A DNA stretch of 64,000 bases. It comes from Pampus argenteus (taxonomy: Eukaryota; Chordata; Actinopteri; Scombriformes; Stromateidae). The position numbers were made by a program, and so were the translations under genes. Where the stretch lies: NCBI GenBank assembly GCA_036937835.1, contig CM072860.1:4295001-4359000 (forward strand). The letters run 5' to 3'. Within the stretch, counting starts at the first letter, position 1. Every line of letters begins with the position of its first letter. The notes under the pieces are model-generated. The model was given only the letters and a program-made list of their open reading frames with translations. It did not search any database and was not told the DNA's origin. Of the stretch, positions 37,035 to 50,831 are shown in pieces.

Positions 37035-40000
37035 GTCTAGTCTAGTGTGGTGTGATGTGCTGACAGCGCTGCTCTGCTCTGTAGTGGATCCGGAAACATG
37101 CACCGTGAAGTGCGGACTGTTAGGAAGGCGGCAGCTGTCCTCGCCGGTTATAATCGAAAATGAGAGCGCCCTCCTCCTGGATGGAGTTGCAGCTCTCCTG
37201 ATCTGCATCTAATGATTACAACGCAGCACTTGTTGTTGTGTGTATGATGCATCTGGTGGCTTTATTAGTGTTTCACAGATGATCTACTGATGCTTTATAG
37301 ACAACTTGTGATGTGTCTCCGTGTCTGTGTGTATCCTGCTCCATCAGGGGCCATATTAATCCTCTAGAGGGCTCCAAATAAACTGATATACCCAGACACA
37401 AACCAGTATGCACCATGAAAGGAATGAACAAAATGCACTATAACTATATATATAATATATATAAACAGCCTCTTTAGTTATGCATATTCACACAGGCTTA
37501 AAAGCAAGCTATAGATATGCATATCTCTAGATTATTATTATTATTATAACAGTAATTAGTAATAGTAATTATAATAATATGTTTGGTTGCTTTATTCCTC
37601 TGTTTAATATTGTAACACATTGTTTTTATTCATAATGATCATAATGTTAATAAAAAAAATAAAATCAGTGCAGGAGAAGTTACATGGAGTTCACATATCC
37701 TGTGATGACGCACGTGTTGTACATGTCATCAAACTGTTGAAGTTCAGAGCCAGATAATAATAAGAGTGATCTCATGAATTTACACACACACGTCCTCAAC
37801 AGACAGAGACCGTATGACCATATTAACCCAGCTCCCTGCATGCATACAGTTTATAGGATCCAACAAGAGGGGCAGTTCTTTTTAACAGGGTATGAGCTGC
37901 AACAGGCCTGCAGGCATATTTAATCCCCCTAAAACAACCCGAGGGTGAAGGAATTAACGGATGTTTTACACTGATTTTATATGTAAAATGATTACTTGTA
38001 ACAAAGTATTTTTACATTGTGGTACTTCCACCATTGAGTATCCCGTTATTTTGTATAAGAAATAACTCTCCTCTAAATGTTGAACTGCTCCTTTAACAGT
38101 TGCTCTAGTTAAACTCTAGTGATTTGCTTAAACAAACACCTTTAGGTTTAGTTATAATTGTATTATAAGTCATAATGTAGCTCCCAAAGAGAAATTTAAA
38201 AGGAACAACAGTGTTTATGACTAATTATCTCTCTTTTTCAAGGCCTCTAATAAGTTAATCTTCTCTGCGAGATGGTTAAAGAGCAGTGTAATGATTCTCA
38301 GAGAGAAACCAGACTGCTGGTTTAACCATGTGTGACGTCTCAACTAATAATTGACAAAAGATTCAGCAGACGACTATCTCAGAGAACAAAGCCTTTTTTT
38401 TCTTAACCTGCTAAAATGATGTTCCACCACACTGCCATACGTCGGTTGTGTGTGTTTAACGTACGTCGCAGTAGAAATAGGAGGAGGTGGTAGCTCGGGC
38501 CTAAAAATAACTTTGTGAGAGATTTGTCACAGTACATGGCATTCTGCAGAGGAGAGGGCGGGGAGGAAATGAGCACAGAAATGGGGGATTTTGTTAGGCT
38601 GGTTTTTCAAATGCTCTGCAGCCAGATTTTTTCTTTCTGAACATAAGGTCTATGTGGCTATTAATAGCTCCAGCAAGATGGTGTGGCTCTTTTCAAGGCT
38701 GACTAATGCCTCCTTTCATTCAGACGCAGGCAGTAAAAAAAACCCAGAGCATTGCAACCGTTTTCATCAGCAGCGTCTCTCTCTCTCTCTCTCTCTCTGG
38801 CCTTGCTGATGACGTGCGTAAGACGCCCCTGACCGTTTTTACAGACGCACACGAGGACTCACAAGTAGCCAGAAGCAAGAGACGTTGTGGACGGTATTAG
38901 TCAGTGCTCTGTGAGTAAGAGAGGAGAGGAGCCTCTCACTGGTCTGTACGCATCTGACGAATGTTAGAAAAAAGCCTGTGAAAAGTACAGCGTGCATGCA
39001 AGTAGAGCGCATACATATCACATCATCATTTTACAGAATAAATATAATAATGCAGAGGAAATTTAAAAAATAAAATAAAATAAAATCTTTATTTCTGATG
39101 TCAGATGAGCTGATATGTAGCTGGAACCAGAAGTCGATTAGCTTAGCTTAGCATAAAGACTTGAGACAAGGGCAAAGAGCTAGCCTGCAGCTTATATCTC
39201 ATTGTGTATAATTCATAATCAGATTGTATCCTTTGTTTTTCTAAACTTTAGCTTCATGCTTAGCTAGGCTAACTAGCTGCTGGCTCCAGCATCAAGAAGA
39301 AAGCAGATATTTTGCCAAAATGTTGGCGTATTCCTTTAAAAATATTATTCTCGCAGGGGAGGTTATATTTTTCATTATCTTAAAAATAAAACCGAATATA
39401 TTTAGAATATGAAAGACTAACTTTCCATAAGAACACATAACATTTTGACCCCTCTTTGACCTCTTTAACCCAGTGTTTATATACGTCAGCAGCAGAGGAT
39501 TTTTATTTTTCCTGATATGAATAAATATGGTTTTTTTTTCTTAACCGGCTGCTCAAAAGAAGCACAGTTGTTTTTTCAATATTGCAATCATACACCGGCA
39601 ATATTTACTAAAGTCCTCCAACATGATTATCTTTTATATCTTTCAATAACTCATTTTTATATAACGATAGCATCTGTCACTTCAGGACATAATCATAATA
39701 ATAATAATAAATAATGTTGATTATAAGCTTGGAAACTGCTTATAAAAGTGCTGCATTGTAAATCCAAGGTTGTGTCAATTTAGCACTAATAAATAGACAC
39801 GCTCATTACAAAACAGAGACATTATTCATACTTCCAAATAAATAAATAAATAAAAATATATGGCGTACCGTGTGCCGACTTTATAAGGTCAGTTTGGAAA
39901 AAGCTTTACGGCCAAGTTCTGTGAGCATCATTAAAACTTTGTGCTGGCACTCGAACAGAGAGGTAAATATTTAAACCTGGCACCTTCAGGTCATCTAACA

Positions 40001-43000
40001 TGTTGTGTCGGTCTCATGTTGTTAAGACTCCCACAAATCTAGAAAAACAAGCCTAGAAATGTTTATATATATGCAAGAAATTGTTATTTTTTAAGGACAG
40101 AAATCATTTCATTTTAAAGTCATAATGATCTGGTCTTAATTCTCACACAAAAATATGAATTCTGGTCTAATTTCTTTTATCCCTCTGCTGACCACAGACT
40201 CTGTTATTCACCCTCATTTGTTCCTGGCTCATTGTTGGACTTTCACATGAGTTTTTTAGTTCAAATACATCAGTCTGACTTGGATTACTTTTAGAGTCTC
40301 TGTCTTTTGTTCTTCAAACAAAAGTCTGAATCCGAGAAAGTGCTGCTACGGATTCCAGTACACATAACGGCACCTCCTTCAAGCCTGTACAGGAAGCTGC
40401 CTCTGCTTCCTGTTTAGTCTAGCTTCTGATTGGTCCCTGAACTGGGGAGCATTTCCATAACAAGGCAGTCAACACCACATTTATCAATTTCTTTAAAAGA
40501 AAAAAACAATTAAAAAAACAAAAAGAAAAAAAAGTCAATGGAAGTGAGTGAAATGCAGTCAAAACAAAAAAGAGAAATCAACACTGAGACTTTCCTCTTC
40601 CTCTACCTTCAGCTTGCATTAATACCATTTTTGGACATTATTTTGCTTTTTCAAAGTACCCTCCATAATTAGCTCCAGCATCACCAGATTAGAGAGTTTC
40701 TGTACACGAATACAAAGAACAACAAAGCAGCGCTGTGATAAGAGCTATTTAAGCGTCTGGACGCCTTCAATTCTGCTTATTGTGAGCTGTCTCTGGGGGA
40801 TATAGTGCCTACAATTACAGTCACAGTCCTGATTTAGTCAAGGAGATTGCGTAATCTGTCCCCCCCACTGTAAAAATGGCAAAAGCTTTTCTACCTAACG
40901 ATCGTATTTGAAGACGCTCTTAATTAAGAGTCACATTGTAGAAAACATGAAAATGAAGCAACTGAGTCTCATGATTTGAGGATTTCCCAGAGACAAACCC
41001 TTCCTCCTCCACCGTCTGTCCTTGTTGAAACCCAACTGTCTGTGAGTGGGGAAAAAAAGGGAAATTAGCTCATCAGCAGCAGACTGATGCAATGCTCGCT
41101 TAAAGAAAACTGGATGAGAAATAAGCAGACACAGTGTCATCTGGCTTGTGCGCCACATGGGCCTTTTAAAATCCCTTATTAGGGCATCTGCAGTGAGCTG
41201 TGTGTGCGTGTGTGTGTGTGTGTGTGCGTGTTGCTTTTTTGTTTTCTGTGTTTTTGTCTGCTTTTCAAAACTTCCCTCAGACGGTCTCATGTGATTCATG
41301 TGTCGATCAGGCCACTTGGTTCACTCGCTGCTCGCTCTGGCTCAAGTGAGATATTAACAACAGATTAAACAATAACGCTGCTTTTACACTTTCGGTAAAT
41401 ATAGACTTTCCTGTAAAAAGACGAGGCAGACGTTTCTCATCCTGGCACGGCTCCATGTCAGCGCCTGGTAAATGTTCATGATGCATTTACAGCTTCCAGG
41501 TTCATTGTCTGTAAGCCGGTGGCAAACATCCAGCTTTCAATGTGGGATAAATTCTCCCTTTCACTCACTACACACACACACACACACACACACAAAAAGT
41601 GTCATTTACAAGCCCCATATTTCTATTTCACTGATAACTCTCCAGCTTCCTTCTTTATTTCCCAGATCTGTTCTCAATTTTAAAAAAAAGTAGGTCGTAC
41701 TTTTCGCCTTACGGGCAGGTCAGAGCTTTAAGTTTACAGACAACAGCGACATACGTGTAAACTTGTTGTCACTGTACACACACATTACTTTGGAGCGGTT
41801 TGAATACTCCAACTTTAGCCCCGGGGCGGGTGTGGAAATGTAATGCTATGACAGGTGAGCACTTCCTGATATAGACCTCATCAAACTTTGAAACAAATCA
41901 ACTTTCTAAAAGCGTCCATGTTTGTTTGTTTGTTTGTTTGTTTGTTGGAAGTAAAATCGGAGACTGATGGGAATATGATTAGTTTTAGAGATATTGGTCA
42001 TAAAGTACAAATTAAAATTATGATATCACCATTTTTTTTATTTATTTATCATGTTGGGAACAAACCAGACTTCATAACAATCCATCAAAGATCTTCTGGT
42101 TATCTTTTTGAATTTATGAGATGTTTATTTTTTATTTTTTATGTTGCATAAACCAATTGTACCAATTTAAGTCATTGATTAAATTGATTTGTGGGGAGAC
42201 GTTTCACTCAAAATCTCAACTTCATGGTGGTGCTACAGGAAAATCTTGACAAATAGAAAACAGGACCTTGAAATACAGTAAAAGTATGTGATGCTGAAAC
42301 ACTTTTACTAAAGACATTTTTCATTACTACTATTGTCTCTGCAAATGTGTTTGCCTAGCAAATACCCACCTATATTTACTGACAGCAAACAATAAACAAA
42401 CACAGGGCTGTACATCTGTCCACACCTCCAACTACAACTCCTGTGTTTCCACACGCGGACAAAAGCCTGCAGCTTATGATATGCACGTAGCGTATCTAAA
42501 CTCCAAACACACACAGAAGCAGGGAACACATACGCTCCTGTAGCAACATCCTGAGGAAATCGCCTCTCCCATAAAGCTTTACAGTAACAAGGCATCAAAG
42601 CTTGAGCTGCAGCCAGTCAGATAAGGTAGCTTCTTAAGTGGCATTTTAAAAAAAAACCCTACGAATTTACATTTAAATGATGATCCCTGTTTATCTCTGA
42701 TTCTTGAGGATTTTCGGGGTGAATAACAGGAAAACCTGATTAGGAGGCCGACAGATACAATGAACCCCCCCACACCCACTGATGACTTCTCCTTTTGAGT
42801 AACTGAGCCATTTCCTTCTATGAAACCAGAGGCCAGTTGTACTTGTTCAGGAAAAGTCTGACAATGGGAGTGGATGAAAAGACTTACAAACTCGTGATTG
42901 AATCCAGTCGCTTTCACTGGAAGAGGTGGCCTTTGAGTGGTATAGTATCCTAATCCTCTCTCACAAGCATACTGTGCTATTAGTGTTCATCTAATGATCA

Positions 43001-45300
43001 ATATGAACTTGTGTAACCCACTAATTCGCTGGAACTGCTGCAGTTCTCATGTTAGCTTGTTTCACTATTAGTTAATATGTCGCAAAGGTCGTCTGTTTCT
43101 CTTTTTTCTTGTCACCCATTTCTTTCATTTTTTTTTTAATAGAAACAAAGAACACAATGACAGTATCACCGGATCAAGATATGCAGCAATAACCACCAGA
43201 TACAACAGAAAACAGATGATTCAATCTACGTCACACCATCAAAATGAAACAGAAATGTCATTTCAAGGCATTTTCAAGGTGCCTGAAGCTGTCTAAAAGC
43301 ATATAATTTATAGTTTTATATCACTATATTTACCTATATATTTTTTTAACTGTGGTTTTGAAAGGTGTTTTTAAACCATCAGCAGCCACTTCGTATATGC
43401 CAATGATACTTTTACGCGCTGTAAACGTTTCGATCTAATCTTTTATCTTCCCTGATATATGGGCGACCCATATTTGTCCCAGTTTGTTTGCTGTATGCAG
43501 TGTTTGCTGATATAAATAGCAGACGGGAAGTTTAAAGTAGATCCAAGCTTTTTCCCAAGCTCGACACGACTCAGTAACAAATGCTAATATTAGCGTGCTA
43601 AAAGTGCTAACAATGCGTTAACGTCTTAGCATTCTATTAGTTGCTAATTAGCACTAATCACACAGAAGCTAAGTCAAAGGCGAGTCATTATATTTCACCC
43701 TAAGGCGGGTATGAATGTCTGAAACCAATTTAAATGACAATTTATTCAATATTTGTTGGATATATCATATATCAATAAGCGCTAACCCAACAAAAAATAG
43801 CTCGTCAACGCAGCATTGCATAGCATAGCTGCTGCACCGTAGGTACACATCAGTAAACGCCTCTGACATTTGATTTACGGCAATTTAGGAAAAAAAGGGA
43901 ACCAGGCATAAAACACTATGAATGGATGAATGCTTTTAGTGTCCATTTACTTCCCTGCTCTTTGCTTCACTACAGATGAAATATCCTTCTGGTATAGGCC
44001 TCAATAAAAGGCTATTATCATTAATAAGTGTCTGTTTTGTTAATAGTACACACTAATTGTTTTTATTCCTCAAAAGTGAAGTCTTCTCGGACCGTTTCCA
44101 TTTCCCTCTCCAACCTGTCTCTTCTCTGTTTTGTATCAGCCTCCTATAACGGCTGTAAGCTTGTTGGTTTCAGTCACAGGCAGCAGTAAAGGCAAGATTC
44201 AATTAGTTTCTGAACAACAGGGTGTGTCCGCTTTTAGCAGCCGCACCCTGAATATCACATCGTGTTGTGAGCTGACTGAGGAGACCTAAAAGGAGGAAAG
44301 CTGCACTTTCATCTGCAGCAGGAATATTAAAAATGGATTATTGCTAAATTAAACAAATAGCGTGAAAATGTGTTTTTCATGTGGATTTAACATGTAAAAT
44401 CATGTTTGTGATCGGCTGTTATTTATGTGCAATTACTCTCCTTCAGCTCTCATCTGGATGCCGCCAGATGCTCTCAGCTACAGTTCGGGTGCCGACTCTG
44501 TTTCTGCCCGTTGTGAGATATACGTAGGGAGGGTGGCTGCCCGTCTGACATTGGACCATTATGTCACCGGCGCGCCAAGAATAGTCCCAGTGTGTCTTAT
44601 GAGGCACTGAAGCGGGTGTGACGTCCAGAACATTAACTGTTGTTGGGCCAAACCCAGAAGAAACAGGGGCCCTACTGTTTCCCCATGTCAGGCACACCCA
44701 GAAACACACACACACACACGTATATATACACACACATATATACACACACACACACACACATGGTAGCGTTTAAGGTTTTTCCTCTGCCACTGTTCAAATT
44801 GCCCCCAGAATAAACACTTGAAGCAGATCTGAAGCAGTGAGGCCAGTGATCCTCATTAGACGGGCTGTGACGTAATGTGATGCTGGTGAGATGTAGTGAT
44901 TCATACACACACGCACACACACACAGTATGTGTGTGATGTGAAACTTTGAGGTGGTGGAGCATGTTGACTGATATATGTAAAATATCCATGTAATCATTC
45001 ATCTTTTTTTTCACTCACGTAAATATATATATATATATATAACTTACTTCATATTTTTATTTTAAAATTGTATTTTTATTTATGATTACATGTCTGTATT
45101 TTCTCTTACCTTCTGTTTTGTTTTTTTGTTTTTTTAGTATTTTCTGATATTTTATAGATGAGACAATCAGTTGAATTTTTATGATTTTTTTTATTACAAC
45201 CCCCTTTGCTTTGATGAATAAAAATAAAAACTAATTAGAGTTTTAGAAGTGACTTTACTTAATTAAAACAATAATTCCAGCTAAAGTAAACACAGTTAGT
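37035..45300. other. gene-poor interval between sat2 and the PTB gene
   Basis: About 8 kb in which I find no splice-consistent coding exon on either strand. The start should hold the sat2 promoter. It contains AT-rich tracts, simple repeats (CT at about 38778-38797, GT at 41208-41227, CA at 41574-41593 and 44706-44760, AT at 45025-45041), dispersed-repeat copies (39095-39330, 42000-42245, 43570-43690) and a GC-richer segment at 44440-44700 that may be regulatory or an upstream untranslated exon. Confidence 0.5.
39095..39330. repeat. dispersed fish repeat with GATTAGCTTAGCTTAGCATA
   Basis: Motifs TTAGCTTAGCATAAAGACTT, AGCTAGCCTG, CTGGCTCCAG and TTTTGCCAAAATGTTGGCGT. Related copies lie at about 8740-8890 (TTAGCTTAGCGTAAAGACTG, preceded by TTTTTGGGAAATAC), 53415-53575 and 57375-57440 (GCCTAGCTTAGCATAAAGAC). 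I recognise it as a very common percomorph element but cannot name its class. Confidence 0.6.
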
Positions 45301-45359
45301 TGATTGTTGTTCATCCTGTCATGTACTGTGGTAAATCATCACTACTTCACCCCTGAGAC

Positions 45360-45774
45360 CTCCTCCTTTTCCTCCCTCTGCTCCTCTCAAACACCAACCA
45401 GCCTCCTCGCTCAGCTCAGACGCAGACGCTCGTCCACGTGGGTGACGAGCTCGCGCCCACGCTGTTTTAAAACGTTTGTTCCCCGTGCACTCTGATTCAC
45501 TCACCTCATACACATCCACCAGAGAAAGTAGAGCATGATTCACGCACACAACTGTCGACACGGACACCGAGTTCAGAGGAAAGAAAAAAAAACCCGAAAC
45601 CGAGAGAAGAACTGACGGGAAGTTTGTCCACGCCGACGGATCGGTTAATCGATTAATGTGTCTCCGTTTCCGTTAATTGTGAACGTGCATTGTGTTAAGA
45701 CTCCCCCACCTGTCCGGTGAGTTGAAGAAGAAGAGCACGGGACTTCACCTGAGGCGCACGAGGACATCGTTTGC
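45360..45774 (+). promoter_or_regulatory. probable promoter / 5' UTR of the PTB gene
   Basis: This GC-richer block upstream of the first ATG includes TCCACGTGGGTGACGAGCTC, which holds an E-box (CACGTG) next to a TGACG half-site, and several CpGs unusual for the surrounding AT-rich sequence. I see no clear TATA box. The transcription start cannot be placed. Confidence 0.4.
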
Positions 45775-48468
45775 ATGAAACTGTGGACAGGTAAGACAAA
45801 TGCATAAATAAATAATATAAATAAATAAATATTCATTTAAAGGCATTTGTAAAACATTGTTTAAGTTTTTAAGAACTATAGCAGGTTTTTTTTGTGGCCG
45901 TTTTCTTGTTCTGAGACACTTCGGTTTCTCTGGACTATTTTCTACAAATCATTTTAATGTTTTCTCACTTATTCCTGTTGTAGATTACAGTTATTTTAAG
46001 TATTATGTTCTGTTGGTTATTTCTGTATAAAAGAGATGAACACAGGATTCTAATATCAAGTCTAAATCCTCTGAGTTGTCAGTTCTCTTCCTGTATTTGT
46101 ATGGTTTCTATATATATATATATATATATACTTAGAATAAAGTTTATTAATAATCCCTCCATACACAGTGTTGTGCCATGCTTCCACAGTTAAAGCTGTA
46201 ACACCAGGATACTGTTGGGATTTGACACCATTCATATACAGTTAATGTTTATTCAAATCTGATGAAAGTCACTCTGACGCATGTGAGGAGTTTTGTTTTT
46301 TAAATTCCTGAATGCAACATTTAGAAAGTTTGTCCAGTGACCAGGAAAAGCAGTGTAGTACAGTAGCCTTGGTTTGATGCAAAGTTATCACCGTCGGTAT
46401 GTGTGTGTGTAGCCAACACATGAAACTGCATGTGTGTGCATGTCCTGGATCTGTCTGGACTCCAGGTCAACTCGCATCTCTTTTTTTTTTGTGATGTGAC
46501 ACGCTCGCAGAGTCACGCCATTGTTTGGAGGAGAAATATTTAGCGGTGTTGTGGTGGTGGTGGTGGTGGGGAAATGCAAAAGCTGTTTCCTGCACAGGGG
46601 CTTGACTAACAATAGTCGCTACCTTGGAACAGTCGGCGGTTTTCTCGTGCAACTCACTTCTAAAGGAGGGAGATCGGATGTTGAGAGAATGGCAAAGAAA
46701 AAAGAGAGAGAGAGAGGGGAAAAAATAAAGTGTAACACAATGGAGAACATGCAGTTCTGTGGGTTCGGAGGTTTGGGACACAATGGGTGTCCAGATGTCT
46801 TGGTTGCATAAGACACGAGTTATCAAGGTCACAGAAGTCCTACTAGAAATGAATAGTCATAAATAAAGGTGGTGTTAATACTGGACATAAGGCTGGACAT
46901 GATGTGGCTGCCAAGTTGTCACTTTGTGTGTGTGTGTGTGCTAACAGTCATCTTGCATTTATTTTGGCGTGTTTCCAGTTCGTCAGCGTGTTTGTACGTC
47001 TTTTTTCACTTCAAGGGATCACTGCTGTGAGGACAAAAGCCCGACTGTAAATATTTAATGGCTAGTGTCTGTGGTGAATGAATATTCCTCGCTGAGTGCG
47101 TCACTTTCGTTACTGATCCTGTTTGGTGGCCTTTTTGTTTTTCCATGCCGTGGTACAAGATGTGCTGACTGCATTTCCCGCCCCCCCACCCCTCCCCTTC
47201 ATCAACATAAGAAAATGTATGCTTTCCTTCACCTTATTTAACTCTGAACAAGGCTTAAATTATCTCTTCCTCCATTATTCATGCCTCTTCAGAAAGGGAT
47301 CCGCTAACGTCACTCTTTTCATCTGCCTGATTTCAGATAAAAGCAGTGGATGCAACTACGCTCCATTTACAGGAGACCGGTGGAAGAGCGGGAGAGGCTC
47401 TGAAGAGGACCAGCTGACCGCAGGCAGTTATACCTCAGCCAAAACTTCCACCAAGCCCAGCCTGAAACGCAACATGTCCCTCGGCACGTTCCACCTCATG
47501 CAGACCCTTAAGAACTCTCCTGCCGCGCTGCGTCGCCGCTTCCGCCGCGACCGCACGGAGTCGTTGTCCCACGGTGACCCTCTCTTCAAAGTCCACTACT
47601 TGGGAACAGAGAAAATCTTCTCTCTAGATCGAGAGCAGGCCCAGGACGCTATTAGCCGCTTGCTGGAGGGTATCGCTAACGGGAAGAAGCTGAACAAAGA
47701 TCACGCCCTGGTGGTGCGGCCGAGATACGTCGAGGTCAAGGAGCTGAGTACCGGTCGGCAGCTCACAAAGACATACCTGCAGGACATCGCGTACTGCGCC
47801 GCGGATGCCAACCGACCCAATGTCTTCCTGTACATCTGCAAGCATCACGGGCAGCAGCTGCAGTGTCGGGTGTTCTGGTGCAGCCGGGCCGAGCGGGCAC
47901 GAGACATGACGGCTTGTCTGGCGCACTCATTCCAGCGGGCGCTGAGCGACTGGCAGCAGGACGGCTCTGCCACGCTGCTGCCGGGAGAGGTGAAGGGGAA
48001 ACGTGTGGAGGAGTCGTCCAACTCTCCCGCCAACACAAAGAGCTCCACGCTTCCTGCCAGCCTGGGAAAAGGTGAGCTATCAGTAGTAGTCTTAAAGCAA
48101 AACAACAGATTGATTGTTGATTGATTGGACCATTTCCCTGATTTGTTGTTTATTATCAATCTCTCCTTTCAAATCAAGTTGTTTTAGAAAGATGAGATTT
48201 GTAAAGCTCCCGCTGAGCTGAAGTAGACGTTAGTAAATTAGTAACCTCACTAGAAGACTTAAGAGTCAACGTTGACAATCTACTCAAGGCTGGTCGGATG
48301 TTCATAATTAACATTTAGATTTAGACACCGGCTTTTCATTTGCAGCTAACATGACTGACCCGTGATCTTTTTTGCTTTTCAGTTCGCTGGAAGAAGAGAG
48401 GCTCCGTATCTCGCAGCCCCCTCAGAGGCATCACCAGAAGAGGATCTGCCTCTGACAGCTGGAACTGA
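45775..48468 (+). CDS. PTB/PID-domain adaptor protein, not identified
   Basis: Three exons: 45775-45790 (MKLWT, phase 1), 47337-48071 and 48383-48468 (837 bases, 278 residues). The N-terminal 85 residues are basic (LRRRFRRDR). A phosphotyrosine-binding domain spans about residues 87-212: DPLFKVHYLGTEKIFSLD (strand 1), LTKTYLQDIAYCAADANRPN, VFLYICKHHGQQLQCRVFWC and the C-terminal helix RDMTACLAHSFQRALSDWQQ. IAYCAAD and LQCRVF are the usual PTB signatures, as in LDLRAP1, GULP1 or FAM43, but the rest matches none of these from memory. The tail VRWKKRGSVSRSPLRG is basic and Ser-rich, with possible phosphorylation sites. PTB adaptors bind NPxY tails of membrane receptors; the partner here is unknown. 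The tiny first exon is chosen because it is the only ATG whose donor phase restores the frame at GAT AAA. Confidence 0.82.
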
Positions 48469-50190
48469 GACCCGGCTTTCGCCCTTTGAACACGGGGCCC
48501 ACGTGAACCTGACGACAACCTCAAGGATTACAGCACTGACGGGAGGGAGGGAACAAATTACAAGACGGACAGAAGGCCAAAGGGGATGAAAACTGGGAAG
48601 TGGGGAAAAAGTCCATATTAGGACACATGAGGATTCTGCTTGTGAGGATGTTGCCATAATCAGTGAGTGTGTGGACTTGATGGGGGTTTTTTTTTGGTGT
48701 TTTTTAGACGCAGCAAAGTTGTCTGTTAACTTTTGCAAGTCTTAACGTCCAAACAGACGGCTGCTTTTGTTGACTTGTCAACAGCTATGAGAGGACTTTG
48801 GTTGGCTTGTTTGTTTTTAAGTTAGTTGTTTGTTACTTGAAGCCACCAGAAGTTCGGCCAGTTGGAAAGAGACGATTTAAACCAACCAACCAACAAACTG
48901 GAAAAAGACGACGAGTCTTTATTTTTGAAGACTTTTTAAAAAAAAAAAGAAGTTTTATTTAACTGGCATTTGTGTCATGATATTTTTTTTAATTATTATT
49001 ATTTTTATTTTTAAACCCTGTGGCACTAACAAGCATCTTTCTCTTTATTGTTGAATATGATGGAGAAAATCGGTTATTTGTCGAGATTCACGAGAGGAAA
49101 AACAAACATTTCATACAACAGTAAAAATTTAATTATAGTCTGTGTTGCACATAACTGCAGAAACTTATAGCGAGTTAATTCTGAGCACTTTCTAAATTTG
49201 AGTTTACAGCTGTTAAATATGACATCTGAACACATCAAAGCTCCTTTTTTTTATTTTATAAGATCACACAACTTGTACGACAGGCCCGGCTACTTTTAAT
49301 AAATGAAATAACAGACCCCTGTGGAACTTGCAGGGTCGACAAAATCCTCCCCTTTTACGCGCACCAGCGACATCGTGCAAAAAAAACCCCCACAAAATAA
49401 AAACCAAGCCCCGACTTTCCACAGCCATAAATCATTTGCATTTATGTAGGGAAAAAAAAAAACTGAGCCATGACTTGCAGGTTTGTTTGTGTCCGAACAC
49501 TGGGAACGCTGTGTTCCCTTTGGAGTGAGTGTGTGTGTGTGTGTGTGTGGGAATGTGCTTCAATACACCTGTATTCGTCAAAACCCCCCCTCCCCAAATT
49601 CTTCCCCCCCTTATCCAACCATGACTGTGCATATTGAGAGGCCTCATCAGTAGAGGCTACAACGTGCTTTTAAATCTGAGCCCTCGACTCGTTCGCATTA
49701 CCAAAAGCCATAAAAGGTGCCCCGATTGCTTAAAGTGCCGGCTATCGGCGCTGATAATGTGCAGTATTGCATAACTTGCTCTCATGATGGCGATTTATGT
49801 CATCAGGTTTACAAATGTTACACAGAGACTTTAAAGGATCAGTGGTGCACCCTGAGCCTGCCGGGCTGCACCACGTTTGTGGTTCCTGACCAAAACTAAG
49901 CTAGATATTTCACCTTTTTATTTTAGTTTTTTTATTTTGTTTTTATAGAAAAAGGTGCCTGTTTTTGACTGATGTGCCACTAGGTGTTTTTTTTTTTTTT
50001 TTTTTTTATCAGTTATTTTTAAAGTTTTGTTACACGTGATGTATCTTTAAAATTACAAACGGCACAGCCCCCGATCTCTAAGAGGTGCTCAAGTGCCTGC
50101 TTTAAGGTGTATTTTATCAATGTATTGTTTTTGTCAGTATGTACATATTTAATTAAATATGTATTTTATGAACTATTAAAACTTTTTATA
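48469..50190 (+). promoter_or_regulatory. 3' UTR of the PTB gene
   Basis: AT-rich untranslated sequence. ATTAAA occurs near 50152 and 50176, followed by a T/GT-rich stretch typical of a downstream poly(A) element. A GT microsatellite is at about 49528-49549 and a T-run at about 49987-50008. This gives a 3' UTR of roughly 1.7 kb. Confidence 0.45.
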
Positions 50191-50831
50191 CAACTTTTTT
50201 TGTTTTGTTTGGTTTTTTTTTTAAAAACTTTGCACAAGACAAATATTTAAACTTTTGCAGCTTTGACCCTGATGGTGAATGAGATGCATGATAAACGAGC
50301 CTGAACATTGAACACTCAAGTCTTTTAATACGTTATATTTGGCCCAAAGAAAACAGAATTCCTGTGTGGGAGAGAGAGAGGGATAAAACGGTCCGCGGTG
50401 GCAGGGCAAAGCCTTCAGAGGTCCTGGGATTTTTAATCTCTGTCACGTGTCTGATTTCCCAGGGTCAGATGCATGCGAGTACCTTCCCAACTGTAGTAAA
50501 GACGAAGCTCTAGCTCCATTTGGATACCGCAGCCTTGAAACATGTAGGTCGGTACGCTGTGTACGAGTGGTGACTTCAGACATTTTGTTTGTACGTGTTG
50601 CATAAACACACGTGATAAATTAAGATTTGCACACAGTTAAAATCATTCAAACTCCTAATTAGAGTTAGATTTTTTTCCCCCCAAAACCAAGTAATGCACC
50701 ACAACACAAAAACAGACTTCTAATGGGTTTATACATATCTGAACCTATTTTCTGTGTCTATTTTTTTTTTTTACTGTATAACACAGCTTTAAAAGTATGT
50801 GATGAAGATAACAGAAGGATATTTTTAATGA

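Noticed and set aside
47123..47336. Extending the PTB protein upstream from the open frame beginning at 47123
   Set aside because: That stretch reads as hydrophobic non-coding sequence (FLFFHAVVQDVL) and contains the pyrimidine-rich acceptor GATTTCAG; the spliced MKLWT start fits better.
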